Shown: piece after piece, positions 46,758-57,186 of the stretch
Layout: the number at the start of each line of letters is the position of its first letter
Position numbering within the stretch: the first letter of the stretch is position 1
Source of the DNA: Lysinibacillus telephonicus
GTDB taxonomy: Bacteria > Bacillota > Bacilli > Bacillales_A > Planococcaceae
Assembly (NCBI RefSeq): GCF_003966145.1
Contig: NZ_RXNR01000007.1
Location: forward strand, 1 to 64,000
Length of the DNA stretch: 64,000 bases
Direction: 5' to 3'
Program-made: the position numbers and the translations under genes
The notes under the pieces: model-generated
Seen by the model: only the letters and a program-made list of their open reading frames with translations
Database searches by the model: none
What the model was told of the DNA's origin: nothing

Positions 46758-47309
46758 ATGGTCTCAGTTTTAATCGTTATACTAATCGTTTCACAACTGA
46801 TTTGTTTTTACTTTATTCTTCTTTTAAATACGAAACTATCTAAATTTAAAGATTTAGAAATACGCCAAGATAAACTTATTCGTGAAATGGACGATGCAAT
46901 AAGCGTATATTTATTGGAAATGCGTGAAGAAAACGATCGTTTAATAAAAGAGTTGTCTAATGTTAAAACGGCAGAAGTAAATAAAGGGGCAATAGATAAA
47001 AAAAATGAGGCAATGATAGAAACAGCTTCTTCTTTAATTCAAAAAGAAAGCAATACAGAAGATTTTGTAATAGAATCAAAGCCAGTTGTTCCTAAAAATA
47101 TAGTGAAGAACGCGTACAGTCAACATAAAAATATAAATAGTGCTTCAACTCTGAATGTCCAAAAGGAGCCTATTGAAAAAACTGAACTGCCGACTTTTGA
47201 ACAACAAGTATTAAAGCTGCATCAACAGGGAAAATCTATTGATGAAATAGCAAAAATTACTCAAAAGGGAAAAACGGAAATTGAGTTATTCATTAAGTTT
47301 CATGCATAA
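46758..47309 (+). CDS. swrB: SwrB-like protein (YlxL), flagellar assembly
   Basis: SwrB promotes activation of the flagellar export apparatus and swarming in B. subtilis. The 183-residue protein has an N-terminal membrane anchor (about 3-24), a coiled coil (about 28-70), a low-complexity linker and a C-terminal helix-turn-helix-like segment (FEQQVLKLHQQGKSIDEIAK then KGKTEIELFI). Position behind sigD and architecture match SwrB, while sequence similarity is low outside the C-terminus. It ends the sigD unit. Confidence 0.75.
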   Translation: MVSVLIVILIVSQLICFYFILLLNTKLSKFKDLEIRQDKLIREMDDAISVYLLEMREENDRLIKELSNVKTAEVNKGAIDKKNEAMIETASSLIQKESNTEDFVIESKPVVPKNIVKNAYSQHKNINSASTLNVQKEPIEKTELPTFEQQVLKLHQQGKSIDEIAKITQKGKTEIELFIKFHA

Positions 47310-47313
47310 AATG

Positions 47314-47342
47314 TTGCAGTACGAAATCTAGTGTGATATATT
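47314..47342 (+). promoter_or_regulatory. Promoter of rpsB
   Basis: TTGCAG (47314-47319) and TATATT (47337-47342) are spaced by 17 bases, with TG one base before the -10. The leader before rpsB is about 118 bases. Confidence 0.6.
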
Positions 47343-47466
47343 ATCAATTGGTGTTATTATTACACACGCATTTTGATGTAGTAAGTGGTGCTTTTTGAAT
47401 AAAAAGTTGCTTGGTGCAAATGAAAAATGCGGAGGAACAAAACCAAAATTTAGGAGGAAAATATTT

Positions 47467-48189
47467 ATGTCAGTAATTTCAATGAAACAATTACTTGAAG
47501 CTGGTGTACATTTCGGACACCAAACACGCCGTTGGAACCCAAAAATGAAAAAATACATTTTTGTAGAACGTAACGGTATTTATATTATCGATTTACAAAA
47601 AACAGTTAAAAAATTAGAAGAAGCTTACGACTTCATGCGTCAAGTTGGCCAAGACGGTGGTAAAGTACTTTTCGTTGGTACTAAAAAACAAGCGCAAGAA
47701 GCGATTAAAGAAGAAGCTGAACGTTCAGGTAACTACTACATCAACCAACGTTGGTTAGGTGGTACTTTAACAAACTTCGGTACAATTCAAAAACGTGTTG
47801 CTCGTATGAAAGCTATCGAAAAAATGGAAGAAGACGGTACTTTTGACGTGCTTCCTAAAAAAGAAGTTATCCAACTTAAAAAAGAACACGAACGTCTTGT
47901 GAAATTCTTAGGCGGTATTCGTGATATGGCAGATATTCCAGATGTAATGTTCGTGGTTGATCCACGTAAAGAGCGTATTGCTGTTGCAGAAGCTCGTAAA
48001 TTAAATATTCCTATCGTAGGTATTGTTGATACAAACTGTGATCCAGATGAAATCGACTACGTAATCCCTGCAAACGACGATGCTATCCGCGCTGTTAAAT
48101 TATTAACTGCAAAAATGGCTGATGCTCTAATTGAGTCAAAACAAGGTGAATCTGAAGCTCCAGCTGAAGAAGTAGTAGTTGCTGAGTAA
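47467..48189 (+). CDS. rpsB: 30S ribosomal protein S2
   Basis: S2 is a late-binding protein of the 30S subunit. The 240-residue protein starts [20 protein letters not shown] and includes [38 protein letters not shown] and [20 protein letters not shown]. The ATG 47467 lies behind taggagga; the frame is open upstream but has no other good site. Codon use is that of a highly expressed gene. It has its own promoter and terminator. Confidence 0.98.
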   Translation: MSVISMKQLLEAGVHFGHQTRRWNPKMKKYIFVERNGIYIIDLQKTVKKLEEAYDFMRQVGQDGGKVLFVGTKKQAQEAIKEEAERSGNYYINQRWLGGTLTNFGTIQKRVARMKAIEKMEEDGTFDVLPKKEVIQLKKEHERLVKFLGGIRDMADIPDVMFVVDPRKERIAVAEARKLNIPIVGIVDTNCDPDEIDYVIPANDDAIRAVKLLTAKMADALIESKQGESEAPAEEVVVAE

Positions 48190-48288
48190 TTCACTGTTAG
48201 AATACTTGGCTTATCGCCACTCTATCTAGTGATGAGCCTTAGTTGCACTTAAGCAGCTAAGGAAGTGCTGCACTTCTAGCTGCCTACA

Positions 48289-48330
48289 AAAGGTGATAAG
48301 TGGATGAAACCTCTTATCACCTTTTTTTAG
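48289..48330 (+). terminator. Terminator between rpsB and tsf
   Basis: AGGTGATAAG (48291-48300) pairs perfectly with CTTATCACCT (48313-48322), with a T run to 48328. A second pairing region (GAAGTGC/GCACTTC) lies just before. Confidence 0.9.
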
Positions 48331-48342
48331 AAAGAAAAGTGG

Positions 48343-48381
48343 AGGCGGTTCGCTAAAGCTCCAACTTTAATGAGCTAACCG
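48343..48381 (+). other. Inverted repeat upstream of the tsf promoter
   Basis: gcggtt and aaccgc bracket an inner agct/agct pairing and a loop. It lies between the rpsB terminator and the tsf promoter, so it is DNA-level or belongs to read-through RNA. Confidence 0.4.
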
Positions 48382-48397
48382 CTGGAACGGGACATTT

Positions 48398-48426
48398 TTG
48401 TAAAGTGTCACTTTGTTTCATATATA
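48398..48426 (+). promoter_or_regulatory. Promoter of tsf
   Basis: TTGTAA (48398-48403) and TATATA (48421-48426) are spaced by 17 bases. Confidence 0.6.
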
Positions 48427-48476
48427 AGAACTTATAAAAAATTTAATATTTATATAACTCAAGGAGGAAACTTCAA

Positions 48477-49361
48477 ATGGCAATTACTGCACAATTAGTA
48501 AAAGAACTTCGTGAAAAAACTGGCGCAGGTATGATGGACTGCAAAAAAGCACTAGTAGAAACTGATGGTAACATTGAAGCTGCTATCGACTTCTTACGTG
48601 AAAAAGGTCTTTCATCTGCTGCAAAAAAAGCAGACCGCATTGCTGCAGAAGGAACTACTTATATTTTAGCTGAAGGCAATGAAGCTGTTATTTTAGAAGT
48701 AAACGCAGAAACTGACTTTGTAGCTAAAAATGAAAAATTCCAAGTATTAGTAGCTGAATTAGCGAAACAAATTTTAGCTGAAAAACCTGAATCAGTAGAA
48801 GCTGCTTTAGAAGTTACAAATGCAGAAGGTGTTAAAATTGCTGATCAAATCTCAACTGCAGTAGCTACTATTGGTGAAAAAATCACTCTTCGTCGTTTTG
48901 AAGTTAAAACAAAAACTGATAGCGATGCTTTCGGTTCTTACTTACACATGGGTGGACGCATTGGTGTATTAGTAGTGCTTGAAGGTTCTACTGATGAAGA
49001 TGCTGCTAAAGATGTTGCTATGCACATTGCTGCTATTAACCCAAAATATGTATCTCGTGATGAAGTTTCTGAGGAAGAAGTTGCTCATGAACGTAAAATT
49101 TTAACAGAACAAGCACTAAACGAAGGTAAACCTGAAAATATCGTTGCAAAAATGGTTGAAGGTCGTCTTGGAAAATACTTCGAAGAAATCTGTTTATTAG
49201 ACCAAACTTTTGTTAAAAATTCAGACCAAAAAGTTCGTGACTTTGTAAAAGCTACAGGTGGAAATGTAACATCATTTGTACGTTTTGCAGTTGGTGAAGG
49301 TATTGAAAAACGTGAAGATAACTTCGCTGAAGAAGTAATGAACCAAGTTAAAGGTAACTAA
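48477..49361 (+). CDS. tsf: Elongation factor Ts
   Basis: EF-Ts exchanges GDP for GTP on EF-Tu. The 294-residue protein has the N-terminal UBA-like domain ([20 protein letters not shown]), the signature [13 protein letters not shown] and the C-terminal [20 protein letters not shown]. The ATG follows caaggagga. Codon use is strongly biased. It has its own promoter and is followed by a terminator. Confidence 0.98.
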   Translation: MAITAQLVKELREKTGAGMMDCKKALVETDGNIEAAIDFLREKGLSSAAKKADRIAAEGTTYILAEGNEAVILEVNAETDFVAKNEKFQVLVAELAKQILAEKPESVEAALEVTNAEGVKIADQISTAVATIGEKITLRRFEVKTKTDSDAFGSYLHMGGRIGVLVVLEGSTDEDAAKDVAMHIAAINPKYVSRDEVSEEEVAHERKILTEQALNEGKPENIVAKMVEGRLGKYFEEICLLDQTFVKNSDQKVRDFVKATGGNVTSFVRFAVGEGIEKREDNFAEEVMNQVKGN

Positions 49362-49406
49362 TCAATTCAAATAATAAATTGTGTGATGAACACAATTGAT
49401 GGAAGA

Positions 49407-49440
49407 TAGGGAGCACAATTTGCGTGTTCCCTATTTTTCA
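49407..49440 (+). terminator. Terminator after tsf
   Basis: TAGGGAGCAC (49407-49416) pairs with GTGTTCCCTA (49424-49433), followed by ttttt. A smaller AATTGTGT/ACACAATT hairpin lies just before it. Confidence 0.88.
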
Positions 49441-49445
49441 AGATA

Positions 49446-49474
49446 TTGCATATATAGATGGTTGAATTTTAATA
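49446..49474 (+). promoter_or_regulatory. Candidate promoter of pyrH
   Basis: TTGCAT (49446-49451) and TTAATA (49469-49474) are 17 bases apart. The leader would be very short, so the ribosome binding site begins almost at the RNA 5' end. Confidence 0.35.
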
Positions 49475-49494
49475 ATGAGTAACGGAGGTTTACT

Positions 49495-50220
49495 ATGAGT
49501 GTGCCACAATATAAACGAGTAGTAATAAAATTAAGCGGCGAAGCGTTGGCAGGTGAGGCAGGTTTCGGTTTATCACCAAAAATCATCAAATCTGTTGCTG
49601 AAGATATTAAAGAAGTAGTAGAGCTTGGTGTTGAGGTAGCGGTAGTTGTTGGCGGTGGAAACATTTGGCGTGGAAAAGTCGGCAGTGAAATGGGAATGGA
49701 TCGCGCCTCAGCAGACTACATGGGAATGCTAGCAACAGTGATGAACTCGTTAGCTTTACAAGATGCGTTAGAAAAATTAGAAATTGAAACTCGTGTACAA
49801 TCTTCAATTGTGATGACACAAGTGGCGGAGCCTTACATACGTCGAAAAGCAGTTCGTCATCTCGAGAAAAAACGTGTTGTTATTTTTGCAGCAGGTACAG
49901 GGAATCCATTTTTCTCAACAGATACAACAGCTGCATTACGGGCTGCTGAAATTGATGCAGATGCAATTTTAATGGCAAAAAATAATGTTGATGGTGTATA
50001 TTCTGCAGATCCAAAAGTTGATGAAAATGCAGTAAAATATGACACACTCACATATTTAGAGGTAATTCAACAAGGATTGCAAGTTATGGATTCGACAGCT
50101 TCCACTTTATGTATGGACAACGACATACCATTAATAGTATTCTCTATAATGGATAAAGGAAATATTAAACGCGCCGTACTCGGTGATAAAATTGGAACAG
50201 TCGTTAGGAGGAATGTTTAA
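49495..50220 (+). CDS. pyrH: UMP kinase
   Basis: UMP kinase makes UDP for RNA, DNA and cell wall precursors. The 241-residue protein belongs to the amino acid kinase fold: [52 protein letters not shown] (split at 42-73), and [19 protein letters not shown]. The ATG follows cggagg. It overlaps frr by one base. Confidence 0.98.
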   Translation: MSVPQYKRVVIKLSGEALAGEAGFGLSPKIIKSVAEDIKEVVELGVEVAVVVGGGNIWRGKVGSEMGMDRASADYMGMLATVMNSLALQDALEKLEIETRVQSSIVMTQVAEPYIRRKAVRHLEKKRVVIFAAGTGNPFFSTDTTAALRAAEIDADAILMAKNNVDGVYSADPKVDENAVKYDTLTYLEVIQQGLQVMDSTASTLCMDNDIPLIVFSIMDKGNIKRAVLGDKIGTVVRRNV

Positions 50221-50777
50221 TGCCTAAGCAAGTATTAGAACAAGCAAAAGACAAAATGAATAAAACAATTTCTGCATTTACACGAGAACTAGCTTCAATT
50301 CGTGCAGGACGTGCCAACGCATCACTGTTGGATAGAATTACAGTTGATTACTATGGTGCACCTACTCCAATCAACCAACTAGCAGGTGTTTCAGTACCAG
50401 AAGCACGATTGCTTGTGATTACACCTTATGATAAAACGATTTTAGGTGAAATTGAAAAAGCAATTATGAAATCTGATATTGGGATTACACCAACAAATGA
50501 TGGAAATGTTATTCGTTTAACAATTCCTGCTTTAACAGAAGAACGTCGTAAAGATCTTGTTAAAGTTGTGAAGAAAGAAGCGGAGGATGCAAAGATTGCA
50601 ATCCGTAATGTACGCCGTGATGCCAACGATGATTTGAAAAAATTAGAGAAAAATGGCGATATTACTGAAGACGATCTACGTGGTTATAGTGACGATATTC
50701 AAAAACTAACTGATGAATATATTGTCAAAGTAGATGAAGTTGCAAAAGATAAAGAAAAAGAAATTTTATCTATTTAA
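50220..50777 (+). CDS. frr: Ribosome recycling factor
   Basis: RRF splits post-termination ribosomes together with EF-G. The 185-residue protein is full length with [40 protein letters not shown] and the C-terminal helix [20 protein letters not shown]. It begins within the pyrH stop (TAATG). A terminator follows. Confidence 0.98.
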   Translation: MPKQVLEQAKDKMNKTISAFTRELASIRAGRANASLLDRITVDYYGAPTPINQLAGVSVPEARLLVITPYDKTILGEIEKAIMKSDIGITPTNDGNVIRLTIPALTEERRKDLVKVVKKEAEDAKIAIRNVRRDANDDLKKLEKNGDITEDDLRGYSDDIQKLTDEYIVKVDEVAKDKEKEILSI

Positions 50778-50869
50778 AAAGGCGTTTGCAGTTAGAGAAT
50801 GATAAATACAGTTTTTAAGGCAAGGGACGCCGGAACTTTTAAAAATTTATAGTGAACAAAAAGTGGATT

Positions 50870-50900
50870 AGGACGTCCTTTTTAATAGGACGTCTTTTTC
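50870..50900 (+). terminator. Terminator after frr
   Basis: AGGACGTCC (50870-50878) pairs with GGACGTCTT (50888-50896), followed by tttc. Both arms contain the palindrome GACGTC, so each could also pair with itself. Confidence 0.75.
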
Positions 50901-51053
50901 TCTTAATAAGAGAGGAAAAACTTTTGATATGAATAGCTGCAACCTTGTCCACTACGGCTCGGCTAAAGCGCTGCACTTTTCTTAAAAGAGATAGGTTTTT
51001 TATACATAAAAACAAATAAGTGGCTTAATATGAAAATGTTTATAAAGAAAAAA

Positions 51054-51082
51054 AGGACACAAACATTCGTTTTTGATATGAT
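51054..51082 (+). promoter_or_regulatory. Candidate promoter of uppS
   Basis: TGaTATGAT (51074-51082) is an extended -10 element; AGGACA (51054-51059) is a 4/6 match to the -35 with 17-base spacing. Confidence 0.4.
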
Positions 51083-51124
51083 AATTAAGAATACGTCCAA
51101 AATGTTGTCAGGTGGAGGAATAAG

Positions 51125-51916
51125 ATGTTCAAAGGAATATTTGGAAAGTCAAAAAAAGAAAAGAAATCGTTGGTGGAAAATGGTAATCTTTCAATCAATG
51201 ACTATATACCTTCCCATATTGCAATCATTATGGACGGCAACGGACGGTGGGCTAAAAAAAGAGCAATGCCAAGAATAGCTGGTCATCATGAAGGAATGAA
51301 AACGGTTCGAAAAATTGCACGTATTGCAGATGATTTAGGGATAAATGTATTAACACTGTATGCATTTTCAACCGAAAATTGGAAAAGACCGAAAACTGAG
51401 GTAGATTATTTAATGGGTTTACCTGAAAAGTTTTTAAATTCCTTTTTGCCAGAGATTATGGAACGCAATATTCGAGTGCAAATGATAGGTGATAAAGACG
51501 CTTTACCAGCTAATACGCAGACTGCATTAGAGGAAGCAATGGAAAAAACAAAAAATAATACTGGATTGATATTAAATTTTGCTATGAATTATGGAAGTCG
51601 GTCTGAAATTGTTAAAGCATTCAAGGATATAATGATAGAAGTAAGTAATGGCAATTTAACAATCGACTCAATCGATGAAAATACAGTGAATCAATATTTA
51701 ATGACATCGCAGCTACCAGAACCAGATCTACTCATACGCACTAGTGGAGAAGTTCGTTTAAGTAATTTTATGTTGTGGCAACTCGCCTATACGGAGTTTT
51801 GGTTTACTGATACGCTTTGGCCTGATTTTGATGAACAAATATTTATGGAAGCTATTCAGGCTTATCAAAAGCGGAATCGGCGCTACGGTGGGTTGAAAGG
51901 GGAAGAAATTCGTTGA
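51125..51916 (+). CDS. uppS: Isoprenyl (undecaprenyl diphosphate) synthase
   Basis: UppS makes the C55 lipid carrier for peptidoglycan and other wall polymers. The 263-residue protein has HIAIIMDGNGRWAKKRAMPR with Asp37, TLYAFSTENWKRPKTEVDYL and LIRTSGEVRLSNFMLWQLAY TEFWF at the end; the usual GEQRLSNF reads GEVRLSNF here. The ATG follows ggtggagga. The stop overlaps cdsA (TTGA). Confidence 0.97.
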   Translation: MFKGIFGKSKKEKKSLVENGNLSINDYIPSHIAIIMDGNGRWAKKRAMPRIAGHHEGMKTVRKIARIADDLGINVLTLYAFSTENWKRPKTEVDYLMGLPEKFLNSFLPEIMERNIRVQMIGDKDALPANTQTALEEAMEKTKNNTGLILNFAMNYGSRSEIVKAFKDIMIEVSNGNLTIDSIDENTVNQYLMTSQLPEPDLLIRTSGEVRLSNFMLWQLAYTEFWFTDTLWPDFDEQIFMEAIQAYQKRNRRYGGLKGEEIR

Positions 51917-52707
51917 AGCAAAGAATTATTACGGGGGTAATTGCTGCTGCATTATTTATCCCATTTGTTTTAATTGGCGACCTGCCATTTACACTTTTGG
52001 TATATCTAGTAGCAGCAATTGGGTTGTTTGAAATCCTCCGAATGAAAGGTATATCAATTTTTTCTATACCGGGATTAATTGGTGCCTTGACAGTGTTCGC
52101 GCTTTTAATTCCGAATTTATGGGCGGACAAAATTATTGAAAGGTTTAATTATACAAAATTAGAGTTCGTTATTATTGCTATCATCCTATTATTAGTTTAT
52201 TCCGTTATTGTAAAAAATCGATTTACTTTCGATCATGTAGCATTTGTATTGTTAAGCTCATTTTATGTTGGCATTGGCTTCCACTATTTAATTGAAACGC
52301 GTGAAGCCGGATTACAATTCATTATTTATGCTTTACTTGTTGTTTGGGCTACGGACTCAGGTGCCTATTTTACAGGAAGGAAAATAGGGAAAAATAAACT
52401 TTGGCCTGAAATTTCACCAAATAAAACAGTAGAAGGCTTTATTGGTGGTATTGTAATTGCTGTTACATTCGCATGTTTAATGCAAGTTATTTATCCATTT
52501 AATATTTCCTGGGCTGCGTTAATCATCATCACAATTGTATGTTCAATTTTTGGCCAAATGGGAGATTTAGTTGAATCAGCCATTAAAAGACATTATGATG
52601 TAAAAGATTCAGGAACAATTTTACCAGGGCATGGTGGAATACTGGATCGTTTTGATAGTTTATTATTTGTATTACCATTATTAAATTTACTGCATTTTGT
52701 AGGATAA
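51913..52707 (+). CDS. cdsA: Phosphatidate cytidylyltransferase CdsA
   Basis: CdsA makes CDP-diacylglycerol, the precursor of membrane phospholipids. The 264-residue protein has about eight membrane segments and the CDS signature near the C-terminus: [20 protein letters not shown] followed by GILDRFD. The start is TTG overlapping the uppS stop, with aaaggggaag before it. It lies between uppS and dxr, the standard order. Confidence 0.96.
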   Translation: MKQRIITGVIAAALFIPFVLIGDLPFTLLVYLVAAIGLFEILRMKGISIFSIPGLIGALTVFALLIPNLWADKIIERFNYTKLEFVIIAIILLLVYSVIVKNRFTFDHVAFVLLSSFYVGIGFHYLIETREAGLQFIIYALLVVWATDSGAYFTGRKIGKNKLWPEISPNKTVEGFIGGIVIAVTFACLMQVIYPFNISWAALIIITIVCSIFGQMGDLVESAIKRHYDVKDSGTILPGHGGILDRFDSLLFVLPLLNLLHFVG

Positions 52708-52780
52708 CAGGACAAGCTTCACAAGTTTAAAAAGGATAAACGTGATGCAGGAAATTTGTTATTTGAAGGGAAGTAATTTT

Positions 52781-53926
52781 TTGAAAAAAATAAGTTTATT
52801 AGGGGCAACTGGTTCTATTGGATGGCAAACGGTTGACATTTTGTTAAACCATCCTGAAAGCTTTAAGCTTGTTGCTTTTTCAGTAGGTAAAAATATTGAA
52901 AAAACTCGTGAAATTATTGACCATCTACAGCCAGAGCTTGTATCAGTTCAAGATGAGAGCGATGCATTGGCATTGCAAAAGGATTACCCCCATGTCCAAT
53001 TTGCCTTTGGTGCTCAGGGGTTAATCGATGTTGCTACTCATCCAGAATCAACGGTTCTAGTAAATGCTGTACTAGGTAGTGTAGGTTTAGAATCAACACT
53101 CGCAGCTATTCGTATGGGCAAAACGATTGCCATTGCGAACAAGGAGACATTGGTAACTGCCGGACATTTAGTAATGTCTGAGGCAAAAAAATATAATGTA
53201 CCTATTTTACCTGTTGATAGTGAGCATTCTGCTATTTTTCAATCAATGAATGGTGAAAATCCGAAGCAAATAGAGAGACTTATTTTAACTGCATCAGGTG
53301 GATCGTTCCGTGATAAAACACGTGAACAATTAAAAAATGTAACAGTAAAAGATGCTTTGAATCACCCGAATTGGTCAATGGGAGCAAAGATTACAATTGA
53401 CTCAGCTACAATGATGAATAAAGGTTTAGAAGTGATTGAAGCGCACGTTTTGTTTAATATGCCTTATGAAAAAATTGATGTTTTATTGCATAGAGAAAGT
53501 ATTATTCACTCATTAGTTGAGTATCATGATACAAGTGTCATTGCTCAGTTAGGTACACCTGATATGCGTGTGCCAATCCAATACGCACTAAGTTATCCAG
53601 ATCGATTGCCACTTAAAGGCGGTCAACGCTTAAATTTAGCACAAATTGGACAACTTCATTTTAAAGAAGTAGACTTTGACCGCTATCGTGCTCTCAAGCT
53701 TGCTTATGATGCAGGAAGAGCAGGAGGTACGATTTTAACGGCAATGAATGCAGCAAACGAAGCAGCAGTTGCACTATTTTTACAAGAAAAAATTACATTT
53801 TTACAAATCGAAGAAATTATTGAACAAGTAATGATAAATCATAACAATACTTTAATACCAGATTTAGAAACAATACTACATGTAGATAAAGAAACAAGAA
53901 AAACAGTAGTAAGCATGGTAAAATAG
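52781..53926 (+). CDS. dxr: 1-deoxy-D-xylulose 5-phosphate reductoisomerase
   Basis: Dxr makes methylerythritol phosphate in the non-mevalonate isoprenoid route, which feeds UppS. The 381-residue protein starts [20 protein letters not shown] (NADPH-binding loop) and includes [21 protein letters not shown] with the metal-binding Asp, [11 protein letters not shown] and [21 protein letters not shown] chose TTG 52781 by homology, with aagggaag before it; ATG 52745 (12 residues longer) also has a weak site, so the start is uncertain. Confidence 0.94.
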   Translation: MKKISLLGATGSIGWQTVDILLNHPESFKLVAFSVGKNIEKTREIIDHLQPELVSVQDESDALALQKDYPHVQFAFGAQGLIDVATHPESTVLVNAVLGSVGLESTLAAIRMGKTIAIANKETLVTAGHLVMSEAKKYNVPILPVDSEHSAIFQSMNGENPKQIERLILTASGGSFRDKTREQLKNVTVKDALNHPNWSMGAKITIDSATMMNKGLEVIEAHVLFNMPYEKIDVLLHRESIIHSLVEYHDTSVIAQLGTPDMRVPIQYALSYPDRLPLKGGQRLNLAQIGQLHFKEVDFDRYRALKLAYDAGRAGGTILTAMNAANEAAVALFLQEKITFLQIEEIIEQVMINHNNTLIPDLETILHVDKETRKTVVSMVK

Positions 53927-53974
53927 ATAGAGTGAGCATAGACTAACAAAACTTGCTCTTAAAGGTGGGATTTT

Positions 53975-55234
53975 ATGCAAACTGTTCTTGCGTTTATTAT
54001 TGTTTTCGGTTCCCTTGTGTTTTTCCATGAACTTGGACATTTTATTTTTGCTAAGCGTGCAGGGATTCTAGTTCGCGAATTCGCAATTGGTATGGGTCCG
54101 AAAATTTTCGGAATGACAAAAGGTGAAACGTTATATACAATCCGATTATTACCACTTGGTGGATATGTCCGTATGGCTGGAGAAGATACTGACACGGTTG
54201 AATTACAGCCTGGGTATAGAGTCGGACTAATTTTAAACAGAGATAACGTCGCCGAAAAAATTTATTTAAACCAAAAAGTCCAAAATCCAAATGTACTTTT
54301 TATGGAGGTTGAGCGTGCCGACCTAGAAAAAGGGTTATGGATTGAAGGATATGATGAAGATGATCAATTTGTCCGAATTAAAGTATCTAGAAAAGCTACA
54401 ATAGTTGAAAACGGAAATGAAACAATTATTGCACCATTTGATCGACAATTTAATTCGAAAAAAGTTGGTCAACGTGCTATGACTATTTTTGCGGGTCCGT
54501 TATTTAATTTTATTTTAGCATTCGTTGTTTTTGTTTTTATCGCTTTAATGCAAGGAGTGCCAACTAATGAACCGGTTATTTATGATGTGGTTGATGATGG
54601 TCCAGCTCAAGCAGCAGGGATGGAAGCAGGAGACCTTGTAAAGGAAATTGATGGAGTTGCTATTGAAGATTGGAATTCACTATCAGGCACTGTGCAAGAG
54701 AACCCTGGACAACCATTAAAATTCTTAGTTGAACGAGATGGACAAGAACTAGAATTAACGTTAACCCCTCAATCAGTTGAAAAAAGCGGAAAAGAAGTTG
54801 GACAAATTGGTGTTATGTATCAAAGTCCTGTTGAAAAAAATCCTTTAAAAGCAGTTGTCTTTGGTGCTCAGCAAACATGGGATTATACGGTGCTAATTCT
54901 TGATCTATTGGGCAAGCTTGTTACAGGTCAATTTACAATCGATGTACTTTCTGGTCCAGTAGGAATTTATAAAGCAACAGAAACTGTTGCACAATATGGT
55001 GTTTATAATTTAATGAATTGGGCAGCAGTGTTAAGTATTAACCTAGGTATCATGAACTTATTGCCGCTACCAGCTTTAGATGGTGGACGACTATTATTCT
55101 TCGGAATTGAGGCATTGCGAGGAAAGCCAGTCGATCGGCAAAAAGAAGGGTTGGTTCATTTTGTAGGAATAGTCCTTTTAATGATTTTAATGGTCGTGGT
55201 TACTTGGAACGATATCCAAAGATTTTTCTTTTAA
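53975..55234 (+). CDS. rseP: Site-2 metalloprotease RseP (RasP)
   Basis: RasP cleaves anti-sigma factors such as RsiW and remnant signal peptides within the membrane. The 419-residue protein has the zinc motif HELGH (His18, Glu19, His22) in the first membrane segment, a PDZ domain (about 200-270, with DGPAQAAGMEAGDLVKEIDG), and the third zinc ligand in NLLPLPALDGGRLL near 360. Four membrane segments are visible. The ATG follows aaaggtggg. It is next to dxr as in relatives. Confidence 0.97.
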   Translation: MQTVLAFIIVFGSLVFFHELGHFIFAKRAGILVREFAIGMGPKIFGMTKGETLYTIRLLPLGGYVRMAGEDTDTVELQPGYRVGLILNRDNVAEKIYLNQKVQNPNVLFMEVERADLEKGLWIEGYDEDDQFVRIKVSRKATIVENGNETIIAPFDRQFNSKKVGQRAMTIFAGPLFNFILAFVVFVFIALMQGVPTNEPVIYDVVDDGPAQAAGMEAGDLVKEIDGVAIEDWNSLSGTVQENPGQPLKFLVERDGQELELTLTPQSVEKSGKEVGQIGVMYQSPVEKNPLKAVVFGAQQTWDYTVLILDLLGKLVTGQFTIDVLSGPVGIYKATETVAQYGVYNLMNWAAVLSINLGIMNLLPLPALDGGRLLFFGIEALRGKPVDRQKEGLVHFVGIVLLMILMVVVTWNDIQRFFF

Positions 55235-55315
55235 TATGAAAAGGGAAAGCGACCTGCTTAGCCTTTCTAAATTAAAGAAAACATATCCTTTTAATATATG
55301 ATTGAATTTTTAGTT

Positions 55316-55368
55316 AACCTTATTCGTTTATGGTAAAATCCAAAATGAATAAGGTTAAATCTTTTTTT
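55316..55368 (+). terminator. Terminator upstream of proS
   Basis: AACCTTATTC (55316-55325) pairs with GAATAAGGTT (55347-55356), followed by aaatcttttttt. The loop is 21 bases. Confidence 0.65.
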
Positions 55369-55388
55369 GCTCCATTTACTGTAAAAAA

Positions 55389-55417
55389 TTGCTTATACGC
55401 ATATAGAAGATTAGTAT
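55389..55417 (+). promoter_or_regulatory. Candidate promoter of proS
   Basis: TTGCTT (55389-55394) and TAGTAT (55412-55417) are 17 bases apart. Confidence 0.4.
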
Positions 55418-55462
55418 GCTATGCTAAACTTAGTAAGTTTTGAAAAGAAAAGGTGAGCACTT

Positions 55463-57169
55463 ATGAAACAAAGTTTAACTTTAATTCCAACAATGCGTGA
55501 AGTGCCTTCTGAAGTTGAAGCTCGCTCTCATAAAATGCTGCTTCGTGCCGGTTTTATACGACAAAGTACAAGTGGTGTTTATTCATATTTACCATTAGCA
55601 AAACGTGTATTAACAAAAATAGAAAAAATGATTCAACAAGAAATGGAATCGTTAGGCGCAATTGAAATTTATTTACCTATTATTCAACCTGTTGAAATAT
55701 GGGAACAATCTAATCGATATGAAAATTTCGGTAAAGAATTAATGCATTTTAATGATCGAAGCGGTCGACATTTGCTGCTTTCTCCAGCACATGAGGAAGC
55801 TGTAACGATGTTAGTCCAAGAGGGAATCAAATCTTATAAAAAACTGCCTCTAATATTATTTCAAATTCAGACGAAGTTTCGCGACGAAATCCGACCTCGC
55901 TATGGCCTACTCCGTAGTCGGGAATTTATAATGAAGGATGCTTATTCTTTTCATGCGAATAATGAGTGCTTAGAGAATACATATAATAAGATGGTTCAGG
56001 CCTATTCCTCCATTTTATATCGTGTCGGAATAAATTACCGAATTGTTCAAGCGGATTCAGGTATAATAGGAGGGGCTTCTGCAGAGGAATTCATCGTCCC
56101 TTCAGAAGAAGGAGAAGCAATTATTGCGTTTTCAGATCAATCCAACTATGCAGCAAATATTGAAGTTGCAGAAGTGGTAGATCAAGGTGTTATCTCTGAT
56201 GAACATTTAAAGTCTTTAGAAAAAATTGCTACTCCAGATGTCGAAACAATGGAAGACGTATGTGCATTTTTAAACATGCAACCTTCAAACTGCATTAAAT
56301 CACTATTATTTAAAGCTGATGATAAGTATGTAGTTGTATTGGTTCGTGGTAATCATAAAATCAATGAAATAAAATTAAGAAAAGTATTGCATGCAAAATC
56401 TCTTTGTTTAGCAAATGAAAAAGAGATTCAGCAGCTGTTAGGGTGCTCTGCTGGATCGATTGGTCCGATTAAGCTTCCAGTAGACGTTAAAGTTATCGCT
56501 GATTTAGCGATTCAATCAGTACGCAACAGTGTTGCAGGAGCAAATGAGGATGGATATCATTATATTCATGTTAACCCTGAAAGGGACTTTGCTATCAATT
56601 CGTATGAAGACATTCGCTATATTCAAGAGGGTGATCCTTCACCTGATGGAAACGGATCTATTCGCTTTGAAAAGGGAATTGAAGTAGGGCATATTTTTAA
56701 GCAAGGTACAACATTTTCAGAAACATTTAATGCAAACTTTGTTGATGACAATGGTGAATCAAAACCTATCATAATGGGAAGCTACGGTTTTGGCATTACG
56801 AGATTATTAGCAGTAGTTGCAGATAAGTATCAAGATGAACATGGTTTTATTTGGCCAAAACAATTAGCCCCTTATGATATTCATTTAATGCCTACTAATT
56901 CTGATGATGATGTTCAATTAAGTCTAGCAAATGAGCTTTATAATATTTTAACGTTCTATCGCTTTGAAGTATTGTTTGATGACCGAAATGAAAGTGCTGG
57001 AGTTAAATTTGCTGATGCAGATCTAATTGGCTTGCCTGTTCGTGTAACGATAGGGAAAAAAGCAAGTGAAGGAATTGTTGAAGTAAAAATACGAAGTACA
57101 GGTGAAACTTTCGAATGGGCAAAAGAAGAGCTTGTCGATCATTTAAATGAGTTTTTTAGAAGTAATTAA
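55463..57169 (+). CDS. proS: Prolyl-tRNA synthetase
   Basis: ProS charges tRNA-Pro. The 568-residue protein is the bacterial type: class II core (MLLRAGFIRQSTSGVYSYLP; LLSPAHEEAVTMLVQEGIKS; FRDEIRPRYGLLRSREFIMK D), an inserted YbaK-type editing domain (about 225-385), motif 3 (IIMGSYGFGITRLLAVVADK), and the anticodon-binding domain (about 470-568). Some residues in motif 2-3 linker (GTTFSETFNANFVD) depart from common usage but stay in the allowed set. The ATG follows aaaggtgag. No T-box leader is visible. Confidence 0.95.
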   Translation: MKQSLTLIPTMREVPSEVEARSHKMLLRAGFIRQSTSGVYSYLPLAKRVLTKIEKMIQQEMESLGAIEIYLPIIQPVEIWEQSNRYENFGKELMHFNDRSGRHLLLSPAHEEAVTMLVQEGIKSYKKLPLILFQIQTKFRDEIRPRYGLLRSREFIMKDAYSFHANNECLENTYNKMVQAYSSILYRVGINYRIVQADSGIIGGASAEEFIVPSEEGEAIIAFSDQSNYAANIEVAEVVDQGVISDEHLKSLEKIATPDVETMEDVCAFLNMQPSNCIKSLLFKADDKYVVVLVRGNHKINEIKLRKVLHAKSLCLANEKEIQQLLGCSAGSIGPIKLPVDVKVIADLAIQSVRNSVAGANEDGYHYIHVNPERDFAINSYEDIRYIQEGDPSPDGNGSIRFEKGIEVGHIFKQGTTFSETFNANFVDDNGESKPIIMGSYGFGITRLLAVVADKYQDEHGFIWPKQLAPYDIHLMPTNSDDDVQLSLANELYNILTFYRFEVLFDDRNESAGVKFADADLIGLPVRVTIGKKASEGIVEVKIRSTGETFEWAKEELVDHLNEFFRSN

Positions 57170-57186
57170 TAAATTTCTATATAAAG

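Larger units (their letters stand above)
50778..51124. other. Intergenic stretch frr-uppS
   Basis: These 347 bases contain the frr terminator and the uppS promoter but no gene. The centre (50930-51000) holds slightly GC-richer sequence (ccactacggctcggctaaagc) that may be a worn repeat fragment; I cannot identify it. Confidence 0.6.

Noticed and set aside
4485-50800. The 12-mer ttgcagttagag occurs near 4485 and near 50788
   Set aside because: In 64 kb many 12-base matches are expected by chance, and the surrounding bases do not align.
51030-51278. Frame of 82 codons before and over the start of uppS
   Set aside because: It runs through the uppS promoter and overlaps uppS in another frame; no ribosome binding site of its own.
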